Source: Cellulomonas sp. KH9
Lineage (GTDB): Bacteria; Actinomycetota; Actinomycetes; Actinomycetales; Cellulomonadaceae
DNA: 64,000 bases
NCBI RefSeq assembly: GCF_900114185.1
Contig: NZ_FOSE01000005.1
Coordinates: 367,818-431,817, forward strand
Reading direction: 5' to 3'
The number at the start of each line of letters is the position of its first letter. Positions within the stretch are counted from its first letter, which is position 1. The position numbers and the translations under genes were made by a program. Positions 21,031-31,154 of the stretch are shown here, one piece after another. The notes beneath the pieces were generated by a model. That model did not search any database, was not told the origin of the DNA, and saw only the letters and a list, made by a program, of their open reading frames with translations.

Positions 21031-22244
21031 GCGAGAAGCGACGCGGTCTCGGCCGCGGTCTGGGAGCCCTCATCCCGACAGGGCTCGACACACCGCGCAG
21101 TACCGGCGACCGCCCGGTGGACGTGTTCTTCCCCGACAGCCGCAAGGCGGAGGCGGCCGCGGCCGACGCCGCAGCCGCAGCGAGCGCACCGGCGGACGCC
21201 GCCACAGCAGTGCTGGATGCGCCCGCGGACGCCGGCACCGAGGCGGTCTCGACCGCGCCCGACGTCGCCGTCCCGGGTGCCGGATCTGCGGCGGACGACG
21301 TCGCAGGTCAGACGGGCGAGGCAACGCCCGGCGGCGGGAGCGACGGCCCTGCGGTGGCCCCGGCAGCGCCGAGCGGGTCCTCGGACGACTGGGTCGCAGC
21401 CGCCGACGTCGACGGGCTGGTCCCGGTCCCCGGCGCGCGGTTCGCCGAGCTCCCCGTGGGCTCGATCCGCCCCAACCCGCGTCAGCCGCGGCAGGTGTTC
21501 GACGAGGACGCCCTCGGTGAGCTGGTCGGCTCGATCCGCGAGATCGGCGTCCTGCAGCCGGTCGTCGTGCGTGCCGCCGACGACGGCTACGAGCTGATCA
21601 TGGGGGAGCGGCGCTGGCGGGCCACGCAGGAGGCCGGCCTCACGACGATCCCCGCGATCATCCGCGACACCGAGGACTCCGACCTGCTGCGCGACGCGCT
21701 GCTGGAAAACCTGCACCGCTCGCAGCTGAACCCGCTGGAGGAGGCCGCCGCGTACCAGCAGCTGCTCGACGACTTCGGCTGCACCCACGAGCAGCTCGCC
21801 ACGCGGATCCACCGTTCCCGCCCGCAGATCTCCAACACGCTGCGGCTGCTCCGCCTGCCCCCGCTGGTGCAGCGGCGCGTCGCGGCCGGCGTGCTGTCGG
21901 CGGGTCACGCGCGGGCGCTGCTCGGCCTGAGCGATGGTGCCGCGATCGAGCGCCTGGCGCAGCGGATCGTCTCGGAGGGCCTGTCCGTCCGCGCGGTCGA
22001 GGAGATCGTGTCGCTCGGCGGCGACGAGACCGCGCCGACGCGTAAGCCGCGGCCGCGTGCGGGCATCCGCAACGAGGCCCTCGACGAGCTCGCGACCCGT
22101 CTGTCCGACCGGTTCGAGACGCGCGTCAAGGTCGACCTCGGCAAGACTCGCGGGAAGCTGACCGTCGAGTTCGCGTCCGTGCAGGACCTGAACCGCATCC
22201 TCGCATCGCTCGCACCCGAGGACCCGGGAGTGCTCCGGACCTGA
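21027..22244 (+). CDS. parB: Chromosome-partitioning protein ParB
   Basis: CTP-dependent DNA clamp that loads at parS and spreads. 405 aa, with GTG overlapping the parA stop by 4 nt (GTGA) after GGAGGATCA. The N-terminus carries the ParA-stimulating peptide ([16 protein letters not shown]). A ~100-residue alanine-rich linker follows. The N-domain begins [20 protein letters not shown], with the CTP-binding [16 protein letters not shown]. The parS-reading helix-turn-helix is at [19 protein letters not shown], then [11 protein letters not shown]. The C-terminal dimer domain follows. It acts on the parS sites just upstream. A strong hairpin follows the stop. Confidence 0.97.
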   Translation: MSEKRRGLGRGLGALIPTGLDTPRSTGDRPVDVFFPDSRKAEAAAADAAAAASAPADAATAVLDAPADAGTEAVSTAPDVAVPGAGSAADDVAGQTGEATPGGGSDGPAVAPAAPSGSSDDWVAAADVDGLVPVPGARFAELPVGSIRPNPRQPRQVFDEDALGELVGSIREIGVLQPVVVRAADDGYELIMGERRWRATQEAGLTTIPAIIRDTEDSDLLRDALLENLHRSQLNPLEEAAAYQQLLDDFGCTHEQLATRIHRSRPQISNTLRLLRLPPLVQRRVAAGVLSAGHARALLGLSDGAAIERLAQRIVSEGLSVRAVEEIVSLGGDETAPTRKPRPRAGIRNEALDELATRLSDRFETRVKVDLGKTRGKLTVEFASVQDLNRILASLAPEDPGVLRT

Positions 22245-22257
22245 GCGGGAGTGTTCT

Positions 22258-22299
22258 GGGCATCGCTCGGGCCCGCGCACGCCGGCCCGAGCGATGCCC
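22258..22299 (+). terminator. Hairpin terminator after parB
   Basis: A perfect 16-bp stem (22258-22273 with 22284-22299) around a 10-nt loop; the arm reads GGGCATCGCTCGGGCC. It starts 13 nt after the parB stop. The rest of the spacer to 22620 shows no gene or recognisable signal. Confidence 0.85.
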
Positions 22300-22620
22300 G
22301 CCTGAGGAAGCGAACGGGATGTGAGCGTTCACATCGGCCGTGAGAGTTCTCCAGGAAGCCCTGAGAGCGCCCCACGGCACGCGTGGGGCGCTCGTGCCGC
22401 CCCGGATCTGCCCCTCGAAGGCGCTGGGAGAACGCCGAACGCGCCCCCGCAGCCCGGCATGGGCGCCCGGGGGGCGACGTCGGGGCCCGATGACAGTGCC
22501 CACGACCGCACAGCTGCCGCCTGCACCGGCCCGCCGGCCCAGGCGGTGCGCCGTTCTCCAGGCAGGTCCAGCCGAGGCGCCACCCCCGCAGCCTGGCCGA
22601 CGAGAGGCCACCGGTCGTAG

Positions 22621-23214
22621 GTGGGGCCGGTGCGTCCCGTGGTCACCGTCGTCGCGGGTCTCGTCACGTCGGTCGTCCGGGCGGAGCTCGTGCACTGGCG
22701 TGCGAGCCGTCGCCGGCTGGGTCACGGCCGCGCCGGTGACGGCACCGACGCGGTGGTGGTGCTCGGGTACCGCAACCGGGGTCACCGCGTGAACGTCGTC
22801 AACTACCGCGTCCGTGGCGGGTTGCGGGCGCTCGACCCGGCCGCGGCGCGCAGCGTCCTCGTCCTGTGCGGTGGTCCGGTTGCGGGCGACCTCCCCGAGG
22901 CCGACCTGCTGGAGCGCCACACCCGGCGCCTGGGCTACTCGGGGGTGGTGCGGCTCGACCGGACGAGCCGCACCACGTGGGAGAACATCGAGAACGCGAT
23001 CCCGCTGATCGAGGACGCCCGTTCGATCGCGATCGTCTCGAGCTCGTTGCACGCCGAGAAGGCGCGCACCTACCTCTGGCGTCAGCGGCCCGACCTGGCG
23101 GCCCGACTACGGCGTGGCGCCGACCACCGGTCCGGGGAGATGACGTGGGCCAAGCCGGCGGCTGCCGTCCTGGGTCTGTGGAACCTGCGCGGGCTCGCCA
23201 CACCGGGCAGGTGA
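22621..23214 (+). CDS. YdcF-like DUF218 protein
   Basis: 197-aa protein of the SanA/ElyC/YdcF (DUF218) superfamily. AVVVLGYRNRG opens the domain, SVLVLCGGPVAGDLPEADLL and DRTSRTTWENIENAI carry the family's conserved residues, and IAIVSSSLHAEKARTYLW follows. A hydrophobic N-terminus (VVTVVAGLVTSVVRAELVHW) may be a membrane anchor. Proteins of this family act in envelope-related processes such as vancomycin tolerance and undecaprenyl-phosphate use; the precise substrate is unknown. GTG 22621 and GTG 22630 are both possible starts. It is convergent with trxA, separated by 45 nt. Confidence 0.75.
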   Translation: MGPVRPVVTVVAGLVTSVVRAELVHWRASRRRLGHGRAGDGTDAVVVLGYRNRGHRVNVVNYRVRGGLRALDPAAARSVLVLCGGPVAGDLPEADLLERHTRRLGYSGVVRLDRTSRTTWENIENAIPLIEDARSIAIVSSSLHAEKARTYLWRQRPDLAARLRRGADHRSGEMTWAKPAAAVLGLWNLRGLATPGR

Positions 23215-23259
23215 CCCACGCGGCAACGGACCGGCGCCCGCCCTGCACAGCGCCCGAGG

Positions 23260-23607
23260 TCAGGACCCGCTCTGCGTCTCCCGTGCGGCGAGCAGCTCCT
23301 CGACCGCCTCCTTGATGACGGCCTTGGGTCGCGCACCGATCAGGCCGTTCTCCAGCTCGCCCCCGGTGAAGAACGCGAGGTAGGGGATCGACTGGACGCG
23401 CATGTCCTCACGCAGCCCCGGGTTCTCCTCGGTGTCGACCTTGACGAACTTCACACGGCCCGCGTACTCCTCGGACAGCTCCTCGATGACCGGGGAGACC
23501 AGCCGGCACGGTCCGCACCACTCGGCCCAGAAGTCGACGACCACGGGCAGGTCGCTGCGGAGCACCTCGTGCTCGAAGGTGAGGTCGGTGACGTCGACGG
23601 TGCTCAT
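23260..23607 (-). CDS. trxA: Thioredoxin
   Basis: Small dithiol oxidoreductase, 115 aa, with the active site [15 protein letters not shown] and the cis-proline loop [11 protein letters not shown]. The ATG overlaps the trxB stop by 4 nt, so it is translationally coupled to the reductase that recycles it. The tail (ARETQSGS) is slightly longer than in E. coli thioredoxin 1. Confidence 0.96.
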   Translation of the reverse strand: MSTVDVTDLTFEHEVLRSDLPVVVDFWAEWCGPCRLVSPVIEELSEEYAGRVKFVKVDTEENPGLREDMRVQSIPYLAFFTGGELENGLIGARPKAVIKEAVEELLAARETQSGS

Positions 23608-24647
23608 CGCGCCATCTCCTCGTCCGCCGTCGCCTCGTCCGTCACGACGAGCGCGGCGCCCGGGGAGACGGGGTCGATGACGTCCGCGACGTCGGTGAGC
23701 GACGCGAGGTAGTGCTGGGCGTCGAGCGCGGCCGAGCAGCCCGACCCCGCGGCGGTGATGGCCTGCCGGTACGTGTGGTCGACGACGTCGCCGCAGGCGA
23801 AGACGCCCTCGAGGTTGGTGCGCGTCGAGCGTCCCTCGACCTGCACGTAGCCGTTCTCGTCGAGGTCGACCTGCCCGATCAGCAGCTCCGTGCGCGGGAC
23901 GTGGCCGATGGCGACGAAGATGCCGCCCGCGGCGACCTCACGGGTCTCGCCCGTGACGGTGTCCTGCAGGGTCACACCGGTGACCTTGTCCTCGCCGTGG
24001 ATGGCCACGACCTGGGAGTTCCACGCGAAGGAGATCTTCGGGTCGGCCGCGGCGCGGTCCGCCATGATCTTCGACGCCCGCAGCTCGTCACGGCGGTGGA
24101 CCATGGTCACGGTCCGCCCGAACCGCGAGAGGAACGTCGCCTCCTCGACCGCGGAGTCGCCCCCGCCGACGACGAGGATGTCCTGGTCGCGGAAGAAGAA
24201 GCCGTCGCACGTGGCGCACCAGGACACGCCCCGGCCGGACAGGCGCTTCTCGTCCGGCAGGCCCAGCTCGCGGTACGCCGATCCGGTCGCCAGGATGACG
24301 GCGCGGGCACGGAACACGTCGCCGTTGCCGGTCGTGACGGTCTTGATCTCACCGGTGAGGTCGAGCGACGTCGCGTCGTCCCACAGCACCAGCGCACCGA
24401 ACTTCTCGGCCTGCTTGCGCATCGAGTCCATGAGCTCGGGGCCCTGGATCCCGTCGGGGAAGCCGGGGAAGTTCTCGACCTCGGTGGTGTTCATCAGCGC
24501 ACCACCGGCCGTGACCGAGCCCGCGACGACGACCGGGGACAGGCCCGCACGCGCCGCGTAGATCGCTGCGGTGTACCCGGCAGGTCCGGAGCCCACGACG
24601 ACGAGGTCGCGCACGTCGGTGGAGGTGGGCGATGCGGGTTCGGTCAC
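23604..24647 (-). CDS. trxB: Thioredoxin reductase (NADPH)
   Basis: FAD flavoprotein that reduces thioredoxin with NADPH, 347 aa from GTG 24647 ([15 protein letters not shown]), which has GCGAGG eight bases upstream. FAD-binding [18 protein letters not shown] is at the N-terminus. The redox-active CATC ([11 protein letters not shown]) is followed by the NADPH-binding [18 protein letters not shown] and HRRDELRAS. The C-terminal FAD signature is [24 protein letters not shown] longer frame to 24725 is open but begins in unlike sequence. The order murJ-pseudokinase-trxB-trxA on one strand is conserved in Actinobacteria. Confidence 0.95.
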   Translation of the reverse strand: MTEPASPTSTDVRDLVVVGSGPAGYTAAIYAARAGLSPVVVAGSVTAGGALMNTTEVENFPGFPDGIQGPELMDSMRKQAEKFGALVLWDDATSLDLTGEIKTVTTGNGDVFRARAVILATGSAYRELGLPDEKRLSGRGVSWCATCDGFFFRDQDILVVGGGDSAVEEATFLSRFGRTVTMVHRRDELRASKIMADRAAADPKISFAWNSQVVAIHGEDKVTGVTLQDTVTGETREVAAGGIFVAIGHVPRTELLIGQVDLDENGYVQVEGRSTRTNLEGVFACGDVVDHTYRQAITAAGSGCSAALDAQHYLASLTDVADVIDPVSPGAALVVTDEATADEEMAR

Positions 24648-24781
24648 AGGGTGCCTCGCTGGGTCGCTCGACGTCGCCGTGGTGGCGACGGGGCCGTGGT
24701 GCGGCCCGGGATCTGGCTCGTCCAACCGATGGTAGGGCGCTTCTGTTCCCGTCCGCGGTCGGCGACCGCGCGTCGGGCAGG

Positions 24782-26593
24782 TCAGGAGACGGTGATCTCC
24801 GTGACCTCGAGGCGGAACTGCCCCGCCGCGTTGGTCGGCAGCTCGGTGAAGTACAGGACGATCGTGGACGCCTGCACCGGCTCGGCGAAGGTGAGCACGG
24901 TGTCCTGGCTCAGCGTCCCCGAGGCCAGGAGCTCGCCCTCGGTCGGCGCCTCGGCCGTGGTCGCCCGCACCTCGACGTTGCCGCCGGTGCCGTTGACGTT
25001 CAGGGTCACGCCGCTGACGGTGCTCTGCTCGGCGAGCGCGAGCTCCAGGCCCATGCCCTCCTTGAGACCACCGAAGTCGGGGCGGTTGTACGTGTAGGAG
25101 AACCAGAAGGTCGACGGGTCGCCGTCGACGGCCAGCTCGACGTTCTCGACGCGCTCACCTGCGGGGTCGGTCGGGTCGAAGGTGCGGATCGACGCGACCA
25201 CGGGGGCCGGACCGGCGTCCGGGTCCTCGGCTGCGGGCTCCTCGGGGGCAGGGGCCGCCGGCTCCTCGGTCGCCGGGTCCTCCTGGGCCGCGGTCTCCTG
25301 GCCCGTGCCGGGCTCGCGGTCGTCGACCGGCGACGCGAACAGGGCGCGCGCGGCGAACACCAGGCCGACGAGCACGACGATGCCGACGATGACGAGGACC
25401 AGCGCCGTCGGGTCGAAGCGGCGACCCGTCTCCGGCTCGTCCTCGACGAACGCGAACGGGTCGTCCGTGAAGGTCGGCCCGTCGTCCCAGGGCTCCGCTT
25501 GCGGAGCGGGAGCCACGGGCGGCAGGGACGCGGGAACCGCCGGGGGGTACATGGCGGGCGCCGGGCTCGACGCAGCGGCCGTCGTCGCGGCCGCCGGCGC
25601 GACGGTCGCGGGCAGCACGCCCTGGCGGCGCGGCACCGCGGGCGGCGGTGTGCCGGGGCGCTGTGCGCCCGCCGGGAGCTCGTCGAACGCGGACCGGACC
25701 GACTGCCGCGCGACGCGCACGGGCGCGGCAGGGCGGTCGGTGGCAGCTGCGGCGGCGGCGGCACCGGCGGCCACCGCGCCCCCGGCACCGGTGGGCTCGT
25801 CCGGCTCCTCGGCGGCACGGCCGACGCGGATCTCACCCCACGGCTCGAGCTCGTGGACCAGCTCACCGGGCGTGTGCGGCCCGTCCTCGTGCGGGCCGAG
25901 CGTGACCGCGCACAGCGTGTCGAGGTCGTTGGGGACGCCGGCCACGATCTCCGCCGGCGGCACGGGCACCCCGTCGAGCACGGGTGCGGGCTGCACCGAC
26001 ACGCTCCGGTCGTCGTCGCGCTCGAGGGGCCACCGCCCGGTCAGGCCCGTGTAGAGCAGCCGGACGAGGTCGACGGTGTCGGTGCGGCTGGTCGCGCGCG
26101 GGTCGTTCAGGGCGGTGCCCAGCAGGGCGGCGTCGATCGCGAGGCCGGACACCAGCACGCGGCCGTCCGCGGAGACGTGCACGACCGACGGGCGCAGGGC
26201 CAGGTGGTGGACGCCGCGGCGGCGTGCGACCTCCAACGCGGCAGCGGCCTCGCCGACCACGGCGCGCGCCTGGTCGGGCGTCAGGGGGCCGCGCTCGACG
26301 AGCTGGGCCAGCGAGGCCCCGGTGATCTGCTCGGACACGACGTACCCGACGCCCTCGTGCATGCCGACGTCGAGCACCCGCACGAGCCGTGCGTCGGTGA
26401 CGAGCGCGGCGCGACGGGCGGCGTCGAGCGCGGGGGCGACGGCACCCGACTGCAGGATCCGCACGCGCACGGGACGGTCGAGGATCTGGTCGGTGGCGTG
26501 CCACACGGAGACGCCGTCGAGGTCCGACGGGAGGGCCTCGATCACGCGGTAGCGCCCCGCGAGCACCGTGCCCCTGCCGACCTCTTCCGTCAC
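24782..26593 (-). CDS. Membrane-anchored pseudokinase with extracytoplasmic discoidin-like domain
   Basis: 603-aa protein next to murJ. Residues ~1-260 have a Ser/Thr-kinase fold, starting with [15 protein letters not shown], but the catalytic motifs are lost. Where HRDLKPxN is expected it reads [10 protein letters not shown], and SGLAIDA replaces DFG, so it is a pseudokinase. A proline/alanine-rich juxtamembrane stretch with acidic patches follows. One TM helix ([19 protein letters not shown]) precedes an acidic [11 protein letters not shown] spacer. The final ~140 residues resemble a F5/8-type (discoidin) carbohydrate-binding fold. The mycobacterial MviN (Rv3910) carries the same pseudokinase fused to the flippase and recruits FhaA; here it is a separate gene. 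GTG start at 26593 with GGAGG seven bases upstream. Confidence 0.85.
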   Translation of the reverse strand: MTEEVGRGTVLAGRYRVIEALPSDLDGVSVWHATDQILDRPVRVRILQSGAVAPALDAARRAALVTDARLVRVLDVGMHEGVGYVVSEQITGASLAQLVERGPLTPDQARAVVGEAAAALEVARRRGVHHLALRPSVVHVSADGRVLVSGLAIDAALLGTALNDPRATSRTDTVDLVRLLYTGLTGRWPLERDDDRSVSVQPAPVLDGVPVPPAEIVAGVPNDLDTLCAVTLGPHEDGPHTPGELVHELEPWGEIRVGRAAEEPDEPTGAGGAVAAGAAAAAAATDRPAAPVRVARQSVRSAFDELPAGAQRPGTPPPAVPRRQGVLPATVAPAAATTAAASSPAPAMYPPAVPASLPPVAPAPQAEPWDDGPTFTDDPFAFVEDEPETGRRFDPTALVLVIVGIVVLVGLVFAARALFASPVDDREPGTGQETAAQEDPATEEPAAPAPEEPAAEDPDAGPAPVVASIRTFDPTDPAGERVENVELAVDGDPSTFWFSYTYNRPDFGGLKEGMGLELALAEQSTVSGVTLNVNGTGGNVEVRATTAEAPTEGELLASGTLSQDTVLTFAEPVQASTIVLYFTELPTNAAGQFRLEVTEITVS

Positions 26594-26663
26594 CGTGCCA
26601 CCTCCGGACAACGCCGCGACCGACCGACCCGCGGTTGCAGGCCCAGGGTGCATGCTAGACGGC

Positions 26664-28382
26664 TCACGGTCGGCGCCGCCCCCGCAGGCGCCGCAGCAGG
26701 GGCCCGACGAGCTGGTCGAGCTCGCGCACACGCAGCAGCCGCAGCCCGCCCAGGTACACCAGCACCATCACCGTCCCCACCACCGCGCACTGCAGCAGCG
26801 CGCCGGGTACCCCGTCGGGTCCGACGGTCTGGACGGCCAGCAGCACGGCGACGCCCACGGCGGCGGCGGCGAGCGCCGCGAGCGTGGCACGGGCGTGCGT
26901 GCGCAGCACGCGGGCACCGTCGACGTCGCCGTCGAGCCGCCGGCGGACCGCGCGCAGCGCCATCAGGGTGCCCAGCAGGTACGACACGCTCATCGACAGA
27001 CCCGCGGCGGCGACCCACGACGTGCTGGGCAGCAGCGCCCGGCCCAGCAGGGTGCCGGCCACGACGACCGCGGCCATCGCCGTCTGGACGGGGACCATGC
27101 TCCTCGCGTCCTCGTACGCGTAGTACACCCGCTGGCACATGGACCAGGCACCGAATGCCGGCAGGCCGAGGGCCATGGCGACGAGCACCCCGGCCACGGC
27201 GTCGACGCTCCCCTGGGGCTGGCTCGCCAGGACGAGCCGCACGCCCGGCTCGGCGAGCACCACGAGCCCGGCGGCGGCCAGGAGCGTGAACAGGCCGACG
27301 ACGCGCAGCCCGGACGACAGGCTGGCGCGCACCCCGGCGACGTCACGGTCGTGCGCCTGCGCGGACAGCCGGGTGAAGAGGGCTGTCGCGAGGGACACCG
27401 TGACCAGGGAGTGCGGCAGCATGAACAGCGTGAACGCGGTGTCGTAGGCGGCGTTGCCGGCCACCTCGGTGGTTGCCGACCCGGCGGCCCCCGGCGCGGC
27501 GGACGCCACCCGCGACACGACCACGTACCCGAGCTGGCCGACGGTCAGGCCCACGAACGTCCAGGTGGCGACGGTGCCGGCGCGTCCGAGCCCGGAGCCG
27601 CGCAGCCCCCAGCGCCAGCGGTACCGCACGCCGGCCCGGCGCAGGAACGGGATGAGGACGAGGGCCTGGCAGACCACGCCGAGGGTGGCCGAGCCGCCGA
27701 GCAGCGCGACCTGCCCCACGCTCCAGCCGTCGGCGGAGCTCACGTCACCGAACAGGAGCATGAACAGCCCGAACCCGGCGATCGACACGACGTTGTTGAC
27801 GGCGGGTGCCCACATGTACGGCCCGAACGAGCCCCGGGCGTTGAGCACCTGCCCGAGCAGCGCGTACGCCCCGTAGAAGAACATCTGCGGCACGCACCAG
27901 TACGCGAAGGTCGTCGCCAGTGCCTGCTGCGCGGCGTTGCCCGACTCGGCGTAGAGCGACACCAGCAGGGGGGCGGCGAGGGTGAGGGCCACGGTGACGC
28001 CCGCGAGCAGCGCGAACCCGAAGCTCAGCAGCCGGTCGACGTACTCCTGGCCGTCGTGGCGCTTGTACGCCCGGACGACCTGCGGGACCAGCACGGCGTT
28101 GAGGACACCGCCCGCGAGCAGCATGTAGAGGACGTTGGGCAGCTTGTTGGCGACCGCGAAGGCGTCGGCCGCCTCACCCGTCGCGCCGATGGCCGCGATG
28201 AGCACCGCGACGCGCAGGAACCCGAGCAGCCGCGAGACGGCCGTCCCGCTCGCCATGAGCGCGGCGCCACGCCGGATGCCGCTGCCGGCGCCGGCGCCGC
28301 CGCCGGGTGTGCTGCCGTCCTCGCTGCCCGGCCCGCCGGGGACGTCCTGCGGGTCGCCGGGGGGCGGGGTGGTGCCGCTCAT
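26664..28382 (-). CDS. murJ: Lipid II flippase MurJ (MviN)
   Basis: MOP-superfamily flippase that moves lipid II across the membrane, 572 aa. The ATG start at 28382 (MSGTTPPPGDPQ) overlaps the upstream stop by 4 nt. A glycine-rich N-terminus is followed by 14 or so TM helices, beginning GAALMASGTAVSRLLGFLRV with the family's early arginines and ANKLPNVLYMLLAGGVLNAV. The body includes NNVVSIAGFGLFMLLFG and the terminal LLRRLRGRRRP. It is followed by the pseudokinase gene, whose product probably regulates it as in mycobacteria (inference). Confidence 0.94.
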   Translation of the reverse strand: MSGTTPPPGDPQDVPGGPGSEDGSTPGGGAGAGSGIRRGAALMASGTAVSRLLGFLRVAVLIAAIGATGEAADAFAVANKLPNVLYMLLAGGVLNAVLVPQVVRAYKRHDGQEYVDRLLSFGFALLAGVTVALTLAAPLLVSLYAESGNAAQQALATTFAYWCVPQMFFYGAYALLGQVLNARGSFGPYMWAPAVNNVVSIAGFGLFMLLFGDVSSADGWSVGQVALLGGSATLGVVCQALVLIPFLRRAGVRYRWRWGLRGSGLGRAGTVATWTFVGLTVGQLGYVVVSRVASAAPGAAGSATTEVAGNAAYDTAFTLFMLPHSLVTVSLATALFTRLSAQAHDRDVAGVRASLSSGLRVVGLFTLLAAAGLVVLAEPGVRLVLASQPQGSVDAVAGVLVAMALGLPAFGAWSMCQRVYYAYEDARSMVPVQTAMAAVVVAGTLLGRALLPSTSWVAAAGLSMSVSYLLGTLMALRAVRRRLDGDVDGARVLRTHARATLAALAAAAVGVAVLLAVQTVGPDGVPGALLQCAVVGTVMVLVYLGGLRLLRVRELDQLVGPLLRRLRGRRRP

Positions 28383-30514
28383 GCCTCGTCCTCCGGTGTG
28401 CCGCCCAGCACGGGCAGCGGGCGGGTGCCCTCGTCGTCGTGGACCAGGCGCGCGCCGCGCCGTGCGCTCTGCCCGCGGCGCACGGTCCGCCCGACGCCCA
28501 GCACGAGCCCGACGGCCAGCAGCACCCCGACGACGGCCGTCCCGACGGACTCGACGGTCGGCGACGCGCGCACGACGAACGTCACGGGCGTCGACAGCGG
28601 GCTGCCGTCGGCCGCGGTGAGCACGGCCTCGACGACCACCTCGCAGTTGGCGATCGCGTGGACGGCGACGGGGACGACCTCCTCGCCGCCGGCCGGCACC
28701 AGGACGTCGTCGCTGGGCTCGGTGCTCAGGCACGCCTTGCGCGGTGTGGCCTGCACGCGCACGGTCGCCGCCGTCGGCAGGTCGTTACGGACCGAGAACC
28801 GGACCTCGCTGTCGGCGCTGATGAGGTTCTGCGTGCTGGCCGGGGCGAGCACGAGTCCGAGCCGGCGGTCGTCGACGGCGGTGACCACGGTGTCGACGAT
28901 CTCCTGACGCACGGTCGGCTCGGCGCGCCAGGCCACGGCGAGCGGCGCGAGCACCGCCGCGTCGACGCCGGCGAGCAGGGTCGTCGGGTCCTCGGTGACC
29001 TGCGCGAACGTGACGGCGGCCCGCCGCGCGTCGGCCAGGCTGCGCACCGCGGCGGGGTCGAGCGCGGCCGGCACCTCGACGAGCTGGGGCAGCGCGTCGC
29101 GCCCGTCGTCCCCGCCGCTGGCGCCGAGCAGCGCCGTCATCGGTGCGGTGCGGGACCACGGCGCGCCCTGGACGGCGTCGAGGACCGTGCCGACCAGCGC
29201 GGGGTCGGGCTCCGCGTCGCGCGGCAGCGCCACCAGCACGTGCTGCAGGCCCTCCGCGGAGCCGCGGGCGAGGACCGAGAGCTCGGCCAGCACGCGCTGG
29301 ACGACGGTGGTGCGGGTCGCGTCCGGGTCCAGCGCCGTCGGGTCGCTCAGCAGGCTCGTGAGGGTCGCGTCGGGTGCGAGACCCACGAGCGTGCCGTTCG
29401 GGGTGGTGATGCTGGTGCGGGCACCGCCCGCGTCGTCCTCCGCCGCCTGGTCGTCGGGGGCGAGGACGAGCGCGGCCGCCCCGCCGCGCGCGGCCAGGTC
29501 GGCGGTCGCCTGGTCGGTCGCCGGACCCGGCGCCCACAGGACGTCCGTCCGCGCGGCGAGGGGCTGACCGGAGGCCACGAGGTCACCGGTGGCCGCGTCC
29601 GAGGCCGAGGTCGCGGCGTCGAGCAGGTCGGTCGCGTCCGCGTGCGCGAGGGCGGTCAGGTCGGGGTCGGACCACGGCAGCGCGATCAGGTCGCGGCCCA
29701 CCGCCGCCGCGCCGAGCTCGTCGCTCCACGCGGCGACCGCGCCGGAGCCGGCGGCGGCCTCCGCCGCGAGGGCCGGGTCGACGGCCAGGGCGACGTCCGG
29801 GTGGGCGCGTGCGATCTCGAGGACCGACGCGAGCCGCCCCCCGGGCTGGACGAGCTCGGTGAGGGTCGGGCCCGGCGGTGCGACCTCGACACCGGCCGGG
29901 ACGGCGGCCGGCCCGACGACCGGTGCGAGCACCGACACCCGGGCCTGGGAGACGTCGTCGGTGGTCGCCCACAGGGCGAACGAGCGCTGCAGCCCGAGGC
30001 GGGTGCGCGGCCCGTCGGTCGCCTCGACCGCCAGCCCGCGTGCGCCCCACGTGTCCGGGCGGTCGAGCAGCCCGACCGCGTCGGCGGGCACGGTGACGGT
30101 CAGGTCCACGGACGCACCGGGGGCCAGCGGCTCCTCCGCGGCGACCGCGGCGGCGGCCTCGCCGGCGCGCCGCCCGTCGACGGGCTCGTCGAGCCACGTC
30201 TGCAGGTCGGCCCGCGTGCCGGGGCGCAGGCGCTCGAGACGGACCACCGCCCGCGGGTTCTCGACGACCTCACCCGTGCGGTTGGTCAGGCGGGCGCGCA
30301 CCACGAGGTCCTGCCCGGGGCGCAGCACGCTGGGGTTGACCTCGGTGATCTGCACACGGACGTCGGACGCGGCCTCGGGGTCGGTGGTCGACGTGGGGGT
30401 CGGCGAGCGGTCCGTCGCCAGGGCGGCGGACGGGACGGTCAGGGCGGCCAGGGCGAGGAGCGTGACGAGCGCGGCCAGCAGGCGCGCCCGCAGCCGGGGG
30501 GTCGGTGCGCTCAT
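28379..30514 (-). CDS. Secreted/membrane protein of the DUF6049 family
   Basis: 711-aa protein beginning MSAPTPRLRARLLAALVTLL, a signal peptide with cleavage near SAALA. The long extracytoplasmic part starts with a β-rich domain (VRVQITEVNPSVLRPGQDLV), followed by a large α/β region and another β-rich domain. A C-terminal TM (SVGTAVVGVLLAVGLVLGVG) and a short basic tail end the protein. No catalytic motif is evident. The gene lies between nudix and murJ with 4-nt overlaps on both sides, the usual place for DUF6049 in Actinobacteria, which suggests a cell-wall role tied to lipid II export; its biochemical function is unknown. Confidence 0.8.
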   Translation of the reverse strand: MSAPTPRLRARLLAALVTLLALAALTVPSAALATDRSPTPTSTTDPEAASDVRVQITEVNPSVLRPGQDLVVRARLTNRTGEVVENPRAVVRLERLRPGTRADLQTWLDEPVDGRRAGEAAAAVAAEEPLAPGASVDLTVTVPADAVGLLDRPDTWGARGLAVEATDGPRTRLGLQRSFALWATTDDVSQARVSVLAPVVGPAAVPAGVEVAPPGPTLTELVQPGGRLASVLEIARAHPDVALAVDPALAAEAAAGSGAVAAWSDELGAAAVGRDLIALPWSDPDLTALAHADATDLLDAATSASDAATGDLVASGQPLAARTDVLWAPGPATDQATADLAARGGAAALVLAPDDQAAEDDAGGARTSITTPNGTLVGLAPDATLTSLLSDPTALDPDATRTTVVQRVLAELSVLARGSAEGLQHVLVALPRDAEPDPALVGTVLDAVQGAPWSRTAPMTALLGASGGDDGRDALPQLVEVPAALDPAAVRSLADARRAAVTFAQVTEDPTTLLAGVDAAVLAPLAVAWRAEPTVRQEIVDTVVTAVDDRRLGLVLAPASTQNLISADSEVRFSVRNDLPTAATVRVQATPRKACLSTEPSDDVLVPAGGEEVVPVAVHAIANCEVVVEAVLTAADGSPLSTPVTFVVRASPTVESVGTAVVGVLLAVGLVLGVGRTVRRGQSARRGARLVHDDEGTRPLPVLGGTPEDEA

Positions 30515-31062
30515 CCGTCGGTGAGGACCGTGAGCGCCATGCCCGCGAGGCGACGCTCGTTGGGGTAGGCCAACCGGTCCGACAGGTCGGCGACGCGGAC
30601 CCACTCGACGTCCTCCGCCTCGCCGTCCGGGTCGTTCTCCACGGTCAGCTCGCCGTGCAGCGCGCTGAGCAGGAAGTGGTGCACGACCTTGTGCACGCGG
30701 TGCTCCTCGCCGGAGAACCAGTAGTCGATGACGCCGAGGCGGCGCAGCACGCGCCCGGTGATGCCGGTCTCCTCCGCGATCTCGCGGACCGCGGCCTCCT
30801 CGGGCGTCTCGTCACCCTCGAGGTGGCCCTTGGGCAGGCACCACTCCAGCCGCCCGGCACGGTTGCGCCGCGCGATCACGGCGGCCGCCAGGTGCCCCTG
30901 CTGGCGCGTGACGACGAGCCCGCCGGCGGACGTCTCGTCGACCACCGGCAGCGCGACGGCGTGCGTCCGCGGGTGGACGCGTGCCGGGTCGATCCGCAGG
31001 GGATGGCCACCGGGCGGGGCCGGCACACGCCCGGGACCGGGCGGATGGGCGGCGGTGGACAT
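30511..31062 (-). CDS. NUDIX hydrolase
   Basis: 183-aa protein with a complete Nudix box, GHLEGDETPEEAAVREIAEE plus TGI (G-x5-E-x7-REUxEExGU), preceded by WCLPKGHLEGD. It hydrolyses a nucleoside diphosphate linked to some moiety; in this genomic position (beside cca and murJ) relatives are often annotated as MutT-like or as acting on diadenosine or CoA derivatives, but the substrate cannot be read here. ATG 31062 (MSTAAHPPGPG) is taken as the start; a GTG at 31089 is in frame. It is divergent from the CCA enzyme with a 92-nt shared promoter space. Confidence 0.9.
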   Translation of the reverse strand: MSTAAHPPGPGRVPAPPGGHPLRIDPARVHPRTHAVALPVVDETSAGGLVVTRQQGHLAAAVIARRNRAGRLEWCLPKGHLEGDETPEEAAVREIAEETGITGRVLRRLGVIDYWFSGEEHRVHKVVHHFLLSALHGELTVENDPDGEAEDVEWVRVADLSDRLAYPNERRLAGMALTVLTDG

Positions 31063-31154
31063 GCCGACACTGTAACGACTCCTCCTCACCCGTTCTGTTC
31101 GTGCCGCCGCCTGCCCGTTCCCGGGCCCGTCGTGACCTCTGGCAGGCTTGTCGG

